From: Toxotes chatareus
Taxonomy: Eukaryota > Chordata > Actinopteri > Toxotidae
Assembly: GCA_016801885.1 (NCBI GenBank)
Contig: JAFBJY010000316.1
Coordinates: forward strand, 16,240 to 80,239
Length of the DNA: 64,000 bases
Reading direction: 5' to 3'
Shown here: positions 47,481 through 60,639 of the stretch, in pieces
Position numbering within the stretch: the stretch's first letter is position 1
Layout of the letters: each line of letters starts with the position of its first letter
The notes under the pieces: model-generated
The model's database searches: none
Told to the model about the DNA's origin: nothing
Seen by the model: the letters and a program-made list of their open reading frames with translations, nothing else
Made by a program: the position numbers and the translations under genes

Positions 47481-50400
47481 AATTTTTCCCCCACCCAAGG
47501 GGAAAAGTTTGGTTTGAATCATCAGTAACATAACACAGCTCTGAAAAGGACTGAACATCAGAAAAACAGTGACATAATTTGATATCCCAAAGAAAAAACA
47601 AGAGCACGGGAAATTGAAAATTAAACCCAAACTGTAAAACTGGGGTAGAAGCTGCAAAAGTCCTGGGGCTGAAAACAGGGGAACTTTTTTAGAAAGAGTT
47701 TCTTTTAATTTTTCAGATAGAAAACCAAGTTTAGCAAACAAGCACAGCTGGGGAGGAGAATGTTGGGTTTGGCAATGGCATTTTTGTTACCAACCCGGGG
47801 TCACAGCGGGTGCAGCCATCCCCTACTACCCTGGAACATTGTTTTCCCCAGAATGCAGGTTTTTTTGGGTTTTCCAAAGCTCCAATAGAGAAATGGGAGG
47901 CAGACCCCTCAGATATCGGGGCCCTCTACTGTGAACCAATTTTACTAGTTTGGGGTCTTGGAGGCAGGCCCCTCCATGTTTAAAAGGGGGCTAAACTTTC
48001 CCTTTTTATGAACCTTATGTCAGAGCTTTAGTAAGGCTTTTTTTTGAATGAACCCCCTAATTTTTGTGCTAAAAGGTCTACATTTGGGAAAACTTACATG
48101 ATGCACTGATTTCCCCTCTCCTCCCTCCCCTTTCCCTCTTAAAAACATTTTATTTCCCCTTAATGTATTTTACTAACTTGGCTTTTCTCTCTCCCATGGT
48201 GTTGTGCTTTCGTTTCTGCAGTTACTTCCACCTCCAGAGCTGCGAGTCTGGATCCCTTTTTTTGCAGGCAAACTACTGTTCCACATGCAAAAACACTGGT
48301 GGCTGTTTTAACTATATAAGCGACTGGAAAACCTTGTTTGCTTCTTTTTTAACTTTGGAAGTCCCTTTTTTCACAGGGGCAATTTGGGCTGTGGATTTTA
48401 TCTCCATCATTTGGGGGGATTCCCAAAACAACAACCACAAAATTTCAATTTAATTTAAAAACATGGGTGTTTTTAAAAATTTGAAATTTAAAAGACAAAC
48501 TTGAAAAAATAAAGGGACCTTTCCTTTTAAAACAAAAAATAATGCTTTAAAGCAAAAAAAATGGGAAAACCCGTTGACAATATGAAAATCTTACAGATGC
48601 AATTTTTGCATAAATAAAAATGAAATGTATTTAAAAACCCTTTTGGGGTGAAGTTTTTTGTGTGGGTTAGACATCATCCAATTTAACAAACACACCCCCC
48701 TGAACTGAAAACTGGAAATCAACTAAAAAAGGTTTTTACTTACTGAAAACCTTGGAGGTAAACTGGACTTTCCCGTAGTTTCCCCTTGTCCTTGTAAAAC
48801 AATGTCCTTTCCCCTTCCCTTTTCAATTTGCAGAAATATCTGGGGGGGTTCTTTCTTCCAAAACATGAGCAAGTCCTGTCCAGGCCCCAAATGTTTCTGC
48901 TCCTGTTTTACTTTGAACTTGTCTCTGGCTTTTGTCCACTTTCCCCTGGAGAAACAGGCTGTAGAATGTTGATACATCAAAGGGATCAAAGGGGCAAAAC
49001 ACCCTCTCTCTCTCTCTCTCTCCCACACACACACACACACATTGTTCCTTTTAAAATAGTTAAGGAAAATCACCTGAAAAACCCAAAATTTTTTAACCCA
49101 AAAAATAACCCCATACTAATGATATTCAATCTTCTCAAAAAAAACCCAAAAGAATTTTCAAAAATAAGCACTCAGGACCATTAGCTGGGTTGGTGAATTA
49201 GCACCAAGGGACAGCAACAGCTAACTTTCACAAATTAATGTACTAAACACAGCAAATTCACAAAATACTTAAAACTGGGGTCAAAAAAAATTTAAAGGAC
49301 ATTTTCTGGGGTTTATTTTTTAACTCTGACTACAGGTTTTTGTTAAGGGTAAACACAGGCCGAGTTGAATTTTTTGGGGTTTCTTCCCCGGTGTTCAGGA
49401 TCTGGTTTTTTTCGTCCCCCGGAGTTCACGGTTATTTTTATCGCGGCAAGAGCAGACAAGGAACGTCGTCAAAAAGGGTGGTAAGAGAGATTTTTTTCAG
49501 AAAGTACTTTTAAAAGTGGATTTTGTCATTTTAATTTTTTCTCTTACATAGTACCGCCAAGACTGCAACTTGATGTTTAACGAACCCCATTTCTTTTTTC
49601 TCCATTATTTTTGAGCAAGTAGCTCCCGCAGCATTAGTTAGCTAACTGTCCTTTGCTGCCATTGTGGGGCTGTTAGCTTTCACTCAACGTTAATGTCCCG
49701 GGCCCCTGTTTGGGGGTTGGGTGTCTGTATGACGGGGAATGACAAACTGTTTGATAAGCTTCACAAATTAATGACGACGCGCTCCTTAAAGGGTAATTAA
49801 TACTGTTTTGGGAAAAACCATCCAAAAAATGCAACCGCATGTCGGGTTTTAAAGAATAATTTTCCCTCAACCGGGAAGGCGAAAACTGAAAAGTCAGTTT
49901 CTTTGCATGCTAACAGTTGATTTATAAAAATGTATTGGGGGTTTTGAAAAGCGGGGAGAAACGTGATTTTAAATTGTAGTTGGGATAAACTTTAACTTTA
50001 ACATGTTATTTTTCCTACATGAATTTTTTTCCTTTTTTAATCAAACCAACATGTTGGGTCAAAAAGTACAACATGGAGGGAAGAAGAAGGACATTAAACT
50101 GGAAGAGGCTTTTTTTCAGATTTTCTTCCGTGCAGGTCATCAGAAAAATTTTGGGAATTAAAATTTAAAAAAGATGTAAAAAATTTGTAACGTGGAGTTG
50201 TTAAGGAAGAACAAGAAATTTCTTATCCCAGAGACTACAACACTGAAAAATCACAGACCCAAAAGGGGGCAGAGGGGGTGAGGATGTTTCAAAGATCTTT
50301 TTTTTTCATCTAATGATGAAGGAGGACATTTAAAATTCCCTTTTTGCTGCACTTATATTTTTGGGAGATTTGTATCTTGACACAGACAAAAATATGTAGG

Positions 50401-51814
50401 GGAAAGGGATAAAAAGAATTCCAAAGTAAGTATTTAATCAGTTCATATTAAGCTGTATTTTTGGTTGCATTTCAGACCCCCCATCTACTAAGGGATCTAT
50501 GAACCTTGATGTTTAGACCTGGGAAAAATATTGACCCCCACTTTCTTGTGGTTTGGGGTTTGGTAATGGTAATGTTTTTCTTGAGACGGTTTATATCCAG
50601 CCAGGTATGTGATATAGTTTTTTTAAAGTGCTGGACTTTTAATTTTTTTTTGCCTTATACTTGTGTGGTTTGATCTTTTAGATTTTAAGTGTCCCCGCAA
50701 CAAGGGTGTGAAGGCTCCTCCCCTTTCCCAAATCTGACAGGGTACACTGTCAGTCTCAAAATTTTTAAAAGAACAAGGGGATTCTGGGTGCCAGCCTTTT
50801 GATGGAAGGGGTCCTTGCAAAAAGTTTTCCAACTTGTATACAAATTTGATTTTAATCATTGTTTTTTTAGACATAATTCCCAAAAAAAAGGAAAAAAATA
50901 AGTACAGGTATTAAAATGAATGTATTTATTTAAAAAAAGATCTAAGTGTAGTTGGTTTTGTTTATAATGTTTTCTTTTTTTAAAAAATTGGGGCAAATTC
51001 TTCTTAAAAACCCGCAGAGATGACTTTTGATTAAAGATATGAAGAGACTGGAAATTTGATTCCCCCACCCGGGTTTCTGGTTTAATATTGTCGTCCATGC
51101 ATGGAAAAGAAGGGGAAAAACTTTAACAATCCTGTATCCCTTTTTAAAACAGACAAAAAAGGTAAGAATTTTTTCCCCTTGCGGGGGCCGAGAAAACAAC
51201 AAAAAAGGGGCCCATGCCCTTTGGGTTGTTTCACTTTTTCCCAAAAATTTTTTCCCCAAAAAAGACCCATACTCCCAAAAAAGATATTAAAAGGGTTTTA
51301 AATCCCTTGTTTGCAATAAGCAAAAACAAAAATTTGTTCTTTAGACAGTTTTTTTTTTTTCAGGAACACTTCTATGATATTCCCAAAACAACAAAGGCTT
51401 TTTTTGAACATGAAAACAAATCCAAAAACACCTCTTCTTAAAAGAGTGGGGCTAAAAGGGGGTTCCAAATCATCCAGAACATAAGGGTGATCAGCCAATC
51501 AGAGATAATAAACCCCTTTTCTTCCCTTCCCCCCCCAGCTGATCCTGACCCGTTTTTCAGGGGGATGAGGAAATTTTTACCGTCAGCAGATTCTTGCAAA
51601 AAGCTTTCTTGGATTTTTTGCTTCAAGGGTTTCCCTTTAAAAAAAGGAAAAGTTTTAAAGATAAGTTATCAAGGAGGCGGAAACCCCAAAAAACATTTTC
51701 AAAACAACAACCGAAAGCCGCCCCTGAATGAAGGATCTGACACTGTGAAGAAAGGGACAGTTATCATCAAATAGTAATGCAGGATGTGGGGTCTCAACAG
51801 TCCCTCAATTTTTT

Positions 51815-52140
51815 TAATTCAATTCAATTTAATTTTAATATAGCGCCCAAATCAAAAATTTTCTCAAAAACGCTTTATGAGACCCCGAGCCTGGGCCCCG
51901 AGCAAACACTTAAGGAACAGTGGCAAGGGAAAAATCCTTTTTAAAAGGAAGAAACCTTTTAGCAGAACCTGGCTCAGATGGGGGCCCCCCCCCAAAATGG
52001 CCGGGCTGGGGGAAAAGGGGGAAAAAGGAAAAAGATAGGACAACTAGGAAAAGGAGGGAGGGGAGAAGGACATGAAGCATTTTAAAATGTTTTTGCCCTT
52101 TTCCAAGAGGTTTATGGGTTGATGCATCGGGCATCTAGTC
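51815..52140. repeat. Dispersed fish repeat (aattcaattcaatttaat...tagcgcc type)
   Basis: Starts aattcaattcaatttaattt, then atatagcgcccaaatca, aacgctttatgagacc, gagcaaacacttaagg, aacagtggcaagggaaaaatc, aaggaagaaacctttt, agcagaacctggctcag. From memory this is a very common teleost retrotransposon-derived tail repeat. Error-rich. Confidence 0.75.
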
Positions 52141-52499
52141 CCACAGTCTGACTTCCCCTTGGGTAAGAAGGGGAAACGCCCTTTCCCCGAAAACTTGGTT
52201 TAGTTGCCTTAAAATTCAATTTTCAAAGAAAACAAGTGGTGACCACAGAGTTAATTTATTTTTGAAAAGAGAGATTAAAAATATTTAAATGGTTTGATGC
52301 TCGATGTCATATGGTTTTGGGTTCATAATGTTATGTTTTTTTCAGGGATTTTTATAATCTGATTTCTAATTAATTTTAAAAATTTTTCATTTTTTTTATA
52401 CTTGAATTTTAAAGGAGAAATTGTCACCCCCAATTACACAATGCACCACAGAGAAAAGTGTCAGTTTTTATACATTTTCAGACATTTTTTTTTATGCAG

Positions 52500-52646
52500 T
52501 AATGTGTTGTTTAAGGTTTTGTACAACCAAAAAATGTTTTTTTAAATTTTAATTTTTTTGCTGCCTTTTGCTGTTAAATTTTTCAGTTTTAAAAGGGGAA
52601 TTAATTTTAAAAAAGGGCATGTTAATTTTTTAAAAAGTATTTGCAC

Positions 52647-52677
<31 letters not shown>

Positions 52678-53400
52678 CAGGATTTGGGGTTTGGGGGTCA
52701 TTTTCTTTTAAAAAATGAATAATGGGTTAATGGAAAACATTGTAATTTGAAAAATGTAAATAAAACACATTTTAGTGTTGGGTCAACACTGGGGAAAAAG
52801 TTTTTATTGAAATTAACTAAATTATAGAGGTTAATTTGTGGGGGGAAAGAAAAAAATTTTTAAAACCAGGGGGAGTTTTGTTTAAATCTGTTATTCAGTT
52901 ATTTTTTTCGCCCCAGAGTCTATTCGATGGTCAACCCTGTTCACTCAGATTGAGTTGATTTTAACTCCAAAAGAGTTTTCGAGGCTAAAAAAATTAAACT
53001 GTGTGGGTATTTCCAGCTTTAACATGAACCCCACAAAAAAAAACACTTTTGTAGTGGGGGAAAAAAAAGTGTCCCTGTAACATTTAGGGCTTGACCAGGT
53101 TTTCCCGGCCCCCAAACAAGGGGGAGGAGAAAATAAAGGAAAAAATAGGAGCTGTTTTTGGGGAATTTAGAAAGTTGATCATTTTGGTTTTGATTTCCCC
53201 GAAAAAGTCATCTCTATATTGTTTCCAAACCTCTTGGGACTCACCCCACCAGGGGTGGAGCCCGAGATGTTCAGATAAACAGAAAATGAAAACCCTGGGA
53301 AACACGTGCTGGGTTAAAATCATCACTGGCTGACAGAAAGTCCAGGGTAAAAACTGAAAAGCAGAAAGGGAAAACATTCACAAAGTGTGATATTAAAAGA
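52500..53400. repeat. Direct, error-rich copy of window positions 1-830
   Basis: Follows the left flank in the same order: gttttgtacaacc, A-run at 52,645-52,672, tgaataatgg, then gtgtccctgtaacatttagggcttgacc at about 53,070 and tcatctctatattgtttccaaacctctt at about 53,205. Unlike the arms it is in direct orientation, so it is a separate duplication from the inverted repeat. It borders the right arm. Confidence 0.8.
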
Positions 53401-54507
53401 GAGTCAACAATGAAAAACTGCCTTCACCCGAGCTTCTTTCCCACTAACTGTTTTAGAAGGTGCCAAAACCCCTGAAGTGTTTATTTGAAATGTTTTATAT
53501 CATCTCAGGGAAAAAAGGGATTTAAGGGTGCTTGAGCTCTGTCCTTTTTGCAGGGAAAAGATTACTCTTAAACCTTATTTTGAAAAAATATCAAAAGACA
53601 AAATTTCTATCTAAAGAATTTTAAATTTTACTTCTCATCTTGAAAGTATTTTCCACCAAAGCAGTGACCACTGGAGGGGGAGTGATCTATAGTTTTTCCC
53701 TTGAAAGGGCCCGTTCCCTCCCCCATTAATGTGAAGCCTGAATGTTTGTTTGGGAAAACATCACTGGAAATGGAGAATTTAGTTCCATTTGGGGCTCAGC
53801 TGATTCAACTGATTAATAATCCCAAAAATAATGAAAACATCAAACAGCAGCAGAGGGGGTGTGTGTTCACACTGGGAGCCCTGAGGAGGTTTCAAGTCTT
53901 AATAAACTTCAGCATGTGAACTTTCCCGTCTGACTGAGACCCAGTTTTAAAACCCGTCACACTGCATATTTGGGAAAAAAAGACCACACACACACACCCC
54001 TCTTTGGGGAAAAACCCGGGGTTTACTTTCATTTTGACCAAACTTTGTGGGGGAATTATTTTACCATCTGAAGGTAAATGTCAACAGTTTTTAAAGTTTT
54101 TTTTTTTTTTTTTGGCTTTTTTTTTGTGAAAGGGAAATTACTCACACAAAAACCTGAGGAAAAAAAAGCGAAAAATTTAAGAACCAAGAGCCTTTCCCCA
54201 CACTGACAGGGGGAGAGCCCCGGGGGGATGAAGTTTTCAAAACTGGGTAAGTGGGGGCTCGATTGGTTTGATTTGTCTTCATTAAAAGGGGCATGGTTTT
54301 CTAGTTTTGGGGAAAAATTTTCAGTGGCGTCACTAGTTCTTCTTGTTATTTTAGGGTGGAGAAACTGGTTTTATTACCCGTGTTTTACAGTTGGGTGGGT
54401 TTTTTAAATCAGGGGGAAGTTTGAAAAATTGGCCCCAAACTGGGAAAAATCAGCTTGGAAACTTCAGGCGAAAAAAAATTGGGCCTTGTTTTGGGATTAT
54501 GTTTATT

Positions 54508-54600
54508 TATTTATTTAACCTTTATTTAACCAGGTAAAACGTTTTAGAACCAGTTCTAATTTCCAAAAAAATTTTGGGCCAAAAAAAAGCATTTAGGGGC
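54508..54600. repeat. LINE 3' tail (tttatttaacctttatttaacc type)
   Basis: The stretch tttatttatttaacctttat, then ttaaccaggtaaaac is a tail motif shared by many fish repeats. Short, with errors. No longer element body is seen. Confidence 0.6.
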
Positions 54601-57218
54601 TTTTACAATAATTCAGCAAAAAACCCATAAACAATAAAAAAAATGGGTATAGAACATTCACATAAACAATTAAAAAAGGAAAATTTACTCGGGTTTGTGT
54701 GTGTTGTGTGTGTGTGTGTGTCATGTGAGGAACAAACTGGATGAAAAAGGGAGAACTTTTTAAGATATTGAACCATGGTGAAATTACAGGGTATGGGCTG
54801 TAAAAGACATGGATCATGGGCCCCCTTCTCAGAGGAGGGGGGAGCAGCTGGAAAAATTTCTACAAAAAAGAAATGATGGAGATGATGATTCCCCAAAAAA
54901 ACAGAAGTTAAGGTTTTAGTCTGTTGGGGATACAGAATGTTCAATTAATAAAAAAACTTTGTTTCACTTTTGATCCGAGATAAAACATTTTTTAAATTGA
55001 CCAACTAAATCACCCAGTAATGAACTGTAAATTCATTTTCCCGTCATTGAGTTGTTGTTTAACCTGCACTGTGCCAAACCCAAATCCTGTTTTTAACACG
55101 GGCCTCAGGCCTCTGGTCCTCCTCCAAGGGAAATAGGGTTTTTTTGAAAAAATTCTTAAACATAATCAAATTTAAAAAGAAAAGATTTTTTTAAAAAAGT
55201 TTTTAAATTTTTATTGTAACAGCTTCATTGAAATTGTCCCGTCTTTTTTTTTTGAAAAGCATGTACAAGTTGTTTGGGAAACTAATACTTTGTGTGTAAA
55301 ATAATCAGAACTTTTATTTGCAAAAGGGTTGAAACTCCAGTGTTTCCATTTTTTTGTTTTTTTATCTTTTTCTTCCAACTTTTCAGAGGGGAAAAATTTC
55401 ACGTTTTTCTACATTTTTTCCCGCTAAGTTACTTTTCAGATTAAGATTTGAAATAAAAAAAAATGAGTTTTTTCTGCATGATCCCCGCACTTTTTCTTTT
55501 TTACAGTTGAAGCATTTTTACTTAATTTCACCCCATGGACTTTTACTCAAGTGAAATTAAAGCAGGATTTTTTTGATAGTGTCAGATAAACCAGTGGATT
55601 TAGTCTGTCTGTGTGGCCCGTGAATGGAAATGCCCCGTCCCCCGGCCCCGTGTGTGCTGGGGCTGCACTTCCCCGCAGCTTCAAGGGCCCCCTCTAGGGG
55701 CTGACGGGGGAAAACAGCAGCTGGGGTGGCCTTCCCCTCCCACTGCTGTCTGACTGCATTCAACTGACACTGATTGGAAAAAAAGGAAAAAGAGCCAAAA
55801 CAGTGGAGGACAGCTGATATTTCTGGGGCAAATGATGGGAGGATGATTTCAGTTGATGTGCAGATGAAAAGGGTTTGTGTTTTCTCTCCAGGTGAAGGTA
55901 GAAAGGTGTGGGCGTGTGGGTGTGAATTCAGCATCATGAATCAGGGGTGAGGACAGGAGGGGGGGGCCCCCCCCCAAAAGATTTTGTGGGGACCCCTGAG
56001 ATCCCGACCAAAGCTCAGAGGTGGATGAGGATTTTAACTGGGCCGGGCTTTCTCCAAGGGCCCGAGCTCAGCATCATCACTGCCCCTCATTTTCACACTC
56101 AAAGCTTTTGTGTGTTTTGTTGAACCAGAGCAGCAGCACACACCAGACTTGGGTGGACCTGGGCCTGAACAGGCCTGAGCCCAGCTGTGTGGCCCTTTAA
56201 AAAGGACATTTTCAAAGGATGTTGTAATTAATTTAAAAGGGCAGTCTCCTCTGCTGCAAAAGTGGTCAGCTGAGTTTAAAATGATCAGACAGCCGTCCCG
56301 TATAACTTTGGGCTTTTATGAAAAATGAAGTGATTGTGTTTTTTTCTCCGGGTTTTTATGAATGAAAACAGTATATGAAACATGTCCAGGGTAAACACAG
56401 GCTTTATTTACAAAGTTGATGTTTTCTTTTTAAGAAAAACACTTTTATGTTCTTATATGTGTCATTCAGGGTCAAAATTAAAAATCCCTGTAACCCCGGG
56501 AACCCTCCAGTTCCAGTGTTTGTGTTGGGGTTTTCCCGTAGCAGAGGTGAGACTTCTTCCAAAACCCAGTGTGGAGTCCTTAAAACTCATCATTTAAAAG
56601 GTGGACTTTTGGGTGACTCTGGGGCATGAGGACAGAACGGTTTCTTGTTTCCCTCATTGAGAAGGGCATTTAAAATAGTGCTTTAATTTAGGACATCACC
56701 ACAGAACCCTAAAAAACAGCTGTTGTTTTTTTACAAAGCAAAAAAAACTCCCCAGATGCTGCAAAAAAATGTGAGCTAATTCTTTATGATTCCTCCCCAG
56801 GGGACCAAAGGGCAGAGGTTCCCAGGCTCAGTCTGCCCGGGAGCATCAAAACACCTTTGGGCCCCCATATTTATGGTTTCACTTTGGGCAACAAAATCTT
56901 GAAAACCCAGAATGCTCCCGGGAAAATCAGAGGGAGGTTAGGAGGTGTTGGGCGGGGAAGAAAAAAAAGGGGGGAGCAGCAAGAGGGGTTTTTTAAATCA
57001 CAGTGAACTTCCTGAGGGGAAAAAGAAGCAGGAGGAGCTTGACTGTCTGCACAGCAGTAAAAGGGTTTCTCCCAAAAATTCAACATGATGGACAAATGGG
57101 CTTTTCTAACTTTTCAAGACATGGAGGGAAAAAATGTTCATGTGTGTTCTTTGGGGGGTGAACATGTCATTTTTTCTTTATGAAACAGTCACTGATGTTG
57201 TTTTTTTTGTTCATTCAG

Positions 57219-58990
57219 GAAAGTTGCTCCAGTTTGTCAACATAAACTTAAATCTACTCTAAAAAAGAAGTTCCAGTGTGTGTTTGGGGGATCTCTAAAG
57301 CAGGAAACCCAACCCCTTTTGAATCAGATCTACACAAACTCTACATCACAGGGGAGGACTGGGGAGGCCCAAAAGGGTGAACATGAGGTCAGACAGGGTT
57401 GAAAAAGCATCCCGGGAAAACCCGCCCGACCAGAAAAAGCATCGACAAAAAGGGGCATCCTTTTAAAACCCCACCCGGAAAAGATGGACCAAAACAGAAC
57501 AGTGATGACAAAGGGAGGGGTGGCATTGGGAAAACAGTCTTAAAAGAAGTTGACTCCCGGTTTGAAGACAAAAACCCAACCCGGACATACCTTTTACATT
57601 TTCCCTTCACGTTCAGAGAGCTGAATGTGCTGAAAAAAAAAAAGTTCAGCTTGGTGGGAAATTGTTTTATCCCCTTTTCTGAAACCAAAAGAAAAACTCT
57701 GAAGGGTTTTAAGAGTCCCGGGTTTTGTTATCTTTGGCCCGGGCTGGATAGTGTGACTTCCCTTTGGGCTTCCCCAAAACTGAGATCCTGACTGATGTTA
57801 CAGAAATCCACCTCGTGGAAAAAGGTTGACAAACCTCATAGGGGGGAAATGCTTCCCTCCCTCGCCTGGATAACCACACGACCTGTGCAGCAGCCCAACC
57901 CGATCCCCTCCTTTAGTGTGTTTAAAGGTGACAGAGGTCGAGGTTCACTGAAAAGAAGGGGGAGTACCAGGAAGGGGTTAGAGAGAAGGAGAGGTCAGAA
58001 GGATCATCTCCCACTGGGGCCCCCGGGTTTTCCCTCATGTGTCAAAATCCCGGCCTTTTGCTGGATCACTGCTACAGTTCTGGAGGATGGGAAAAACCCG
58101 AGGGAGGGGGGCTGCCCGACCCCTGACTGAGATGTACATCCACTTCCCGGGGGGTTCAGTCCCAAAATAAGAACGTTAATATGATAGAGGAGCTGGGGAA
58201 GATCCCCAAATGGGGTCCAGGGGACCAGGGAAAATGGGTTGAATCTCTGGGAAAACTGGCTTTTAGCAGCTGCAGAAAAAAAACCTGATCTTCTTTAATC
58301 AGACCTGACAGAGTGTGGCATTGATATCCCGAGCAGCCCCCAAGGGACTCCGGGGATTCACACAGGTCTTTAAAGAGGAGAGAGGGACCGGAAGGGGTTC
58401 TGCTTCCCATCGGTCTTCAGGAGTTTCTGGTTTCTCTTCTTTTCCCTCTGACCCCTTTATCAAGTCGGGTCAATCTGCTGTCAGAAAAACAATCAACCCC
58501 CTGTGGTTTCCCCTGGTTTTTTTGTTTCCCGAAAAAGTTTTATCCCAAAACAGCTTCCCCAAAAGCTGTGGATAAAACCTTAAAGTCCCCCTGGGCACCT
58601 GGACTTTTCCCCCCGCTTCCTCCTGGGGCTTTACCGCAGGGAAATTTAGACTTTTTTTGGGGTCTGTTTACCGAAAAGGGAAATGGGTCGAAACCCAAAC
58701 AGGAAACAGGGCCATTTCATCAAGAAAAAAATTGAAAACTCCCCCTGCAGAGCAAAAACATCAACCTGTTCCAATGTCTAAATAAGGAATGGTGTTTTCT
58801 TGTGGACAGGGTCCAAAAGTCCCCGAGGGTTCCCGGGCGTCTCTCCACAGAAAAAATGCTCCCGCCAGGGTCAGCTCTGGTCCATCTTTCTGTCACCCGA
58901 AAAGATCTGGACGTGTTTGAAGAAGAAATACTCTGCTTCAAGGGGGCTCTTCAGTTTTTGCCAGTTTAAAGCCTCTAAAAAAAAACCCCT
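57219..58990 (+). CDS. FISNA-NACHT exon of right NLRC3-like gene (error-rich)
   Basis: Acceptor ttcattcag ends at 57,218 and a gtaagtg donor begins at 58,991, giving about 1.77 kb, the usual size of this exon. The FISNA part (about 57,240-57,400) reads KLKSTLKKKFQCVF and later LLNQIYT. The Walker A motif GGIGKTVL is clear at 57,518-57,541, followed by LLHFPFTFRELNVLKKKKFSL. In other frames follow AWITTRP (about 57,865), LCWITATVLEDGKNPREGG-like sequence (about 58,060), SLGKLAF (about 58,240), RVNLLSEKQ-like sequence (about 58,470), INLFQCLN (about 58,760) and RKDLDVFEEEILCF (about 58,900). Multiple frame changes match the poor read quality of the block. It encodes the ATPase/oligomerisation core of a fish NLR. 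Confidence 0.82.
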
Positions 58991-59725
58991 GTAAGTGTAT
59001 AGATAGTTGGGTGTATTCATCATTTATAAAGAAATCTGCTATTTTTTTTCAGCAGGGGGAAAAAAAAAAAATTATTTTTCTTTAATTTTTATCATCATCT
59101 CTGAGCTCTGAGCTTCATACATTGGGAAATTTTAATTAAAATAATGGATCCTAATTAAAAAGGGGTCTCAGCTTTAATTTGACGTTGACATCAGTATAGG
59201 AAAAAACTTTTTTTGGGAGATTCAGCCCCTTTTTGGTTAAATTGGACAAATACAATGAAGTAAAAAAAATAATCAGATTTAATATTTTTTTAAAAACCTT
59301 TTTTCACATTCTTAGTATCCATTATTATATTTTAAAGGGAAAATGCTGGGGTCCCAAAAAATATCAGTTCCCCAATTTTTCCCCAAAAGTACAGTCAATA
59401 AGTTTTTGGGCTTACAATTTTTTATTACAAATTTGTCATATTTAACTTCCAAGGGTTTCCCAAATTGTTGAGAATAAAAAGAAAGGATTTTTAATCAGAG
59501 CCAAGAAAGATGATTTTCCTTTTAAAACCCTCATTGGTTGGGTTTGGGGTAAAATTTATATTTCTTTTCCCCCAAAAATCTGGGTTTTATGTTTGGCCCC
59601 GGTTTTCAAAAGCAGGTCTGTTAGTTTGCTGTAGGGTGCAGAGCAAACTGGGGTTTTGTTCCCTTTTTTAAATTTTCCTTTTCAACCAAAAAGTTATTTG
59701 ACTTTTTTTATTGTTTTCTCTTTAG

Positions 59726-59884
59726 ACTGAGCAGCTGTAACCCTCAAAAAAGCTTTTTGAACCTTCCTCAGTTCCCCCCCCCGTCCTCTAGGGCTAGGGA
59801 CCCGGACCTGGCTACAAAAACCCGCAGGACCAGGGTAAAAATTTTGTGGTTTCGGAGGTCCCCACTGAAGACTGGAACTCTGAG
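59726..59884 (+). pseudogene. LRR exon after right NACHT exon (error-rich)
   Basis: Acceptor tttag and donor GAG|gtcag bracket sequence that matches exon F (ctgagcagctgtaaccctc, agttccccccc, cctctagggctagggacccgg, ggaactctgag). About 159 nt in this reading against 174 expected. The difference is probably error. It follows the right NACHT exon by about 0.74 kb, as in typical fish NLR genes. Confidence 0.65.
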
Positions 59885-60639
59885 GTCAGTTCACTGTTCA
59901 TTAAAGGAAAATCTTATATCTTTTAAACCACAAAGAACCTTGGAAAACTTCATTCCCGAACTTGAATCCATTCATCTTGGAAAATGAAGATTGTAAATAG
60001 TTGTTGTTCCATATTGTACTTTTTCTTATCTCCCGGCCAAGGTTTTTCCTTTTAGTTTCATTTTCAGTGGGTTTTCATGTATAATGTCTGTTGGGTTTAA
60101 TGGGAAAACCCTTTAGTTAAATTTTTAAGGAGCAAAAACTTAAAGGGGGCCACACTGTTGGTTTATGAAGATAAAATAGAAAAGACTTTTTTTTCATCCC
60201 CCCAGGGGAAATTTTTTTTAAACGTAAAAAAGTCCAAAAAAAAGGAAAGGACAAGTTGACAGCACTGGCAGCACTTTTTGCAACCCCTACAAAAAACAGT
60301 GTAAAAAAAGTATAAAAACATAAAAGGGAAATTTTTTATAATATATTAAATATATATGACAAGAAAATAACAATAATATTAATAAAGATAAAAAAAAAAA
60401 GGGGGGAGAATAATATAAAAATACTTCCCCAAAGTTTAAAAAAATAACCTGGGCCCGGGTGGAGTGTTACATTTATAAAGAAAAATAGAGCCATGGTTTC
60501 TGGGGGTAAAAGGGATAAACAGCAGGTAAAAGTTATGTACAAATAATAATACTAGGGGGGGAAAGGATATGGCGGAAATTTGACGTGAAGGATTAAATTT
60601 TACGATTCGCCAGAAGGGCAGGGGAAACGGGGGATGTTA

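Larger units (their letters stand above)
40331..51814. other. Central spacer of the inverted repeat, mostly unassigned
   Basis: All in low-accuracy sequence. Recognisable items are (TG)n at about 41,615-41,632, (CA)n at about 42,443-42,463, (CT)n(CA)n at about 49,005-49,041, and a short direct repeat ggctgtagaatgttgataca at about 43,963 and 48,958. A few CpG-richer stretches are listed separately. A 96-codon plus-strand frame at 48,163-48,453 has no recognisable domain. I see no identifiable gene. Confidence 0.4.
53985..60130. repeat. Right arm (outer part) of large inverted repeat
   Basis: Reverse complement of the left arm from the GT/CA boundary through the 5' flank, the FISNA-NACHT exon, the LRR exon (59,726-59,884) and the intron copy of 32,100-32,300 (ttgttgttccatattgt at about 60,002). 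The parallel continues to about 63.1 kb, with the transposon remnant at 60.9-61.5 kb and the intron block at 62.2-62.9 kb. Confidence 0.85.

Noticed and set aside
46909..47741. Possible membrane protein gene on the minus strand at 47 kb
   Set aside because: Hydrophobic stretch in error-prone CpG-rich sequence, no recognised family and no supporting splice sites; kept only as a CpG-rich segment.
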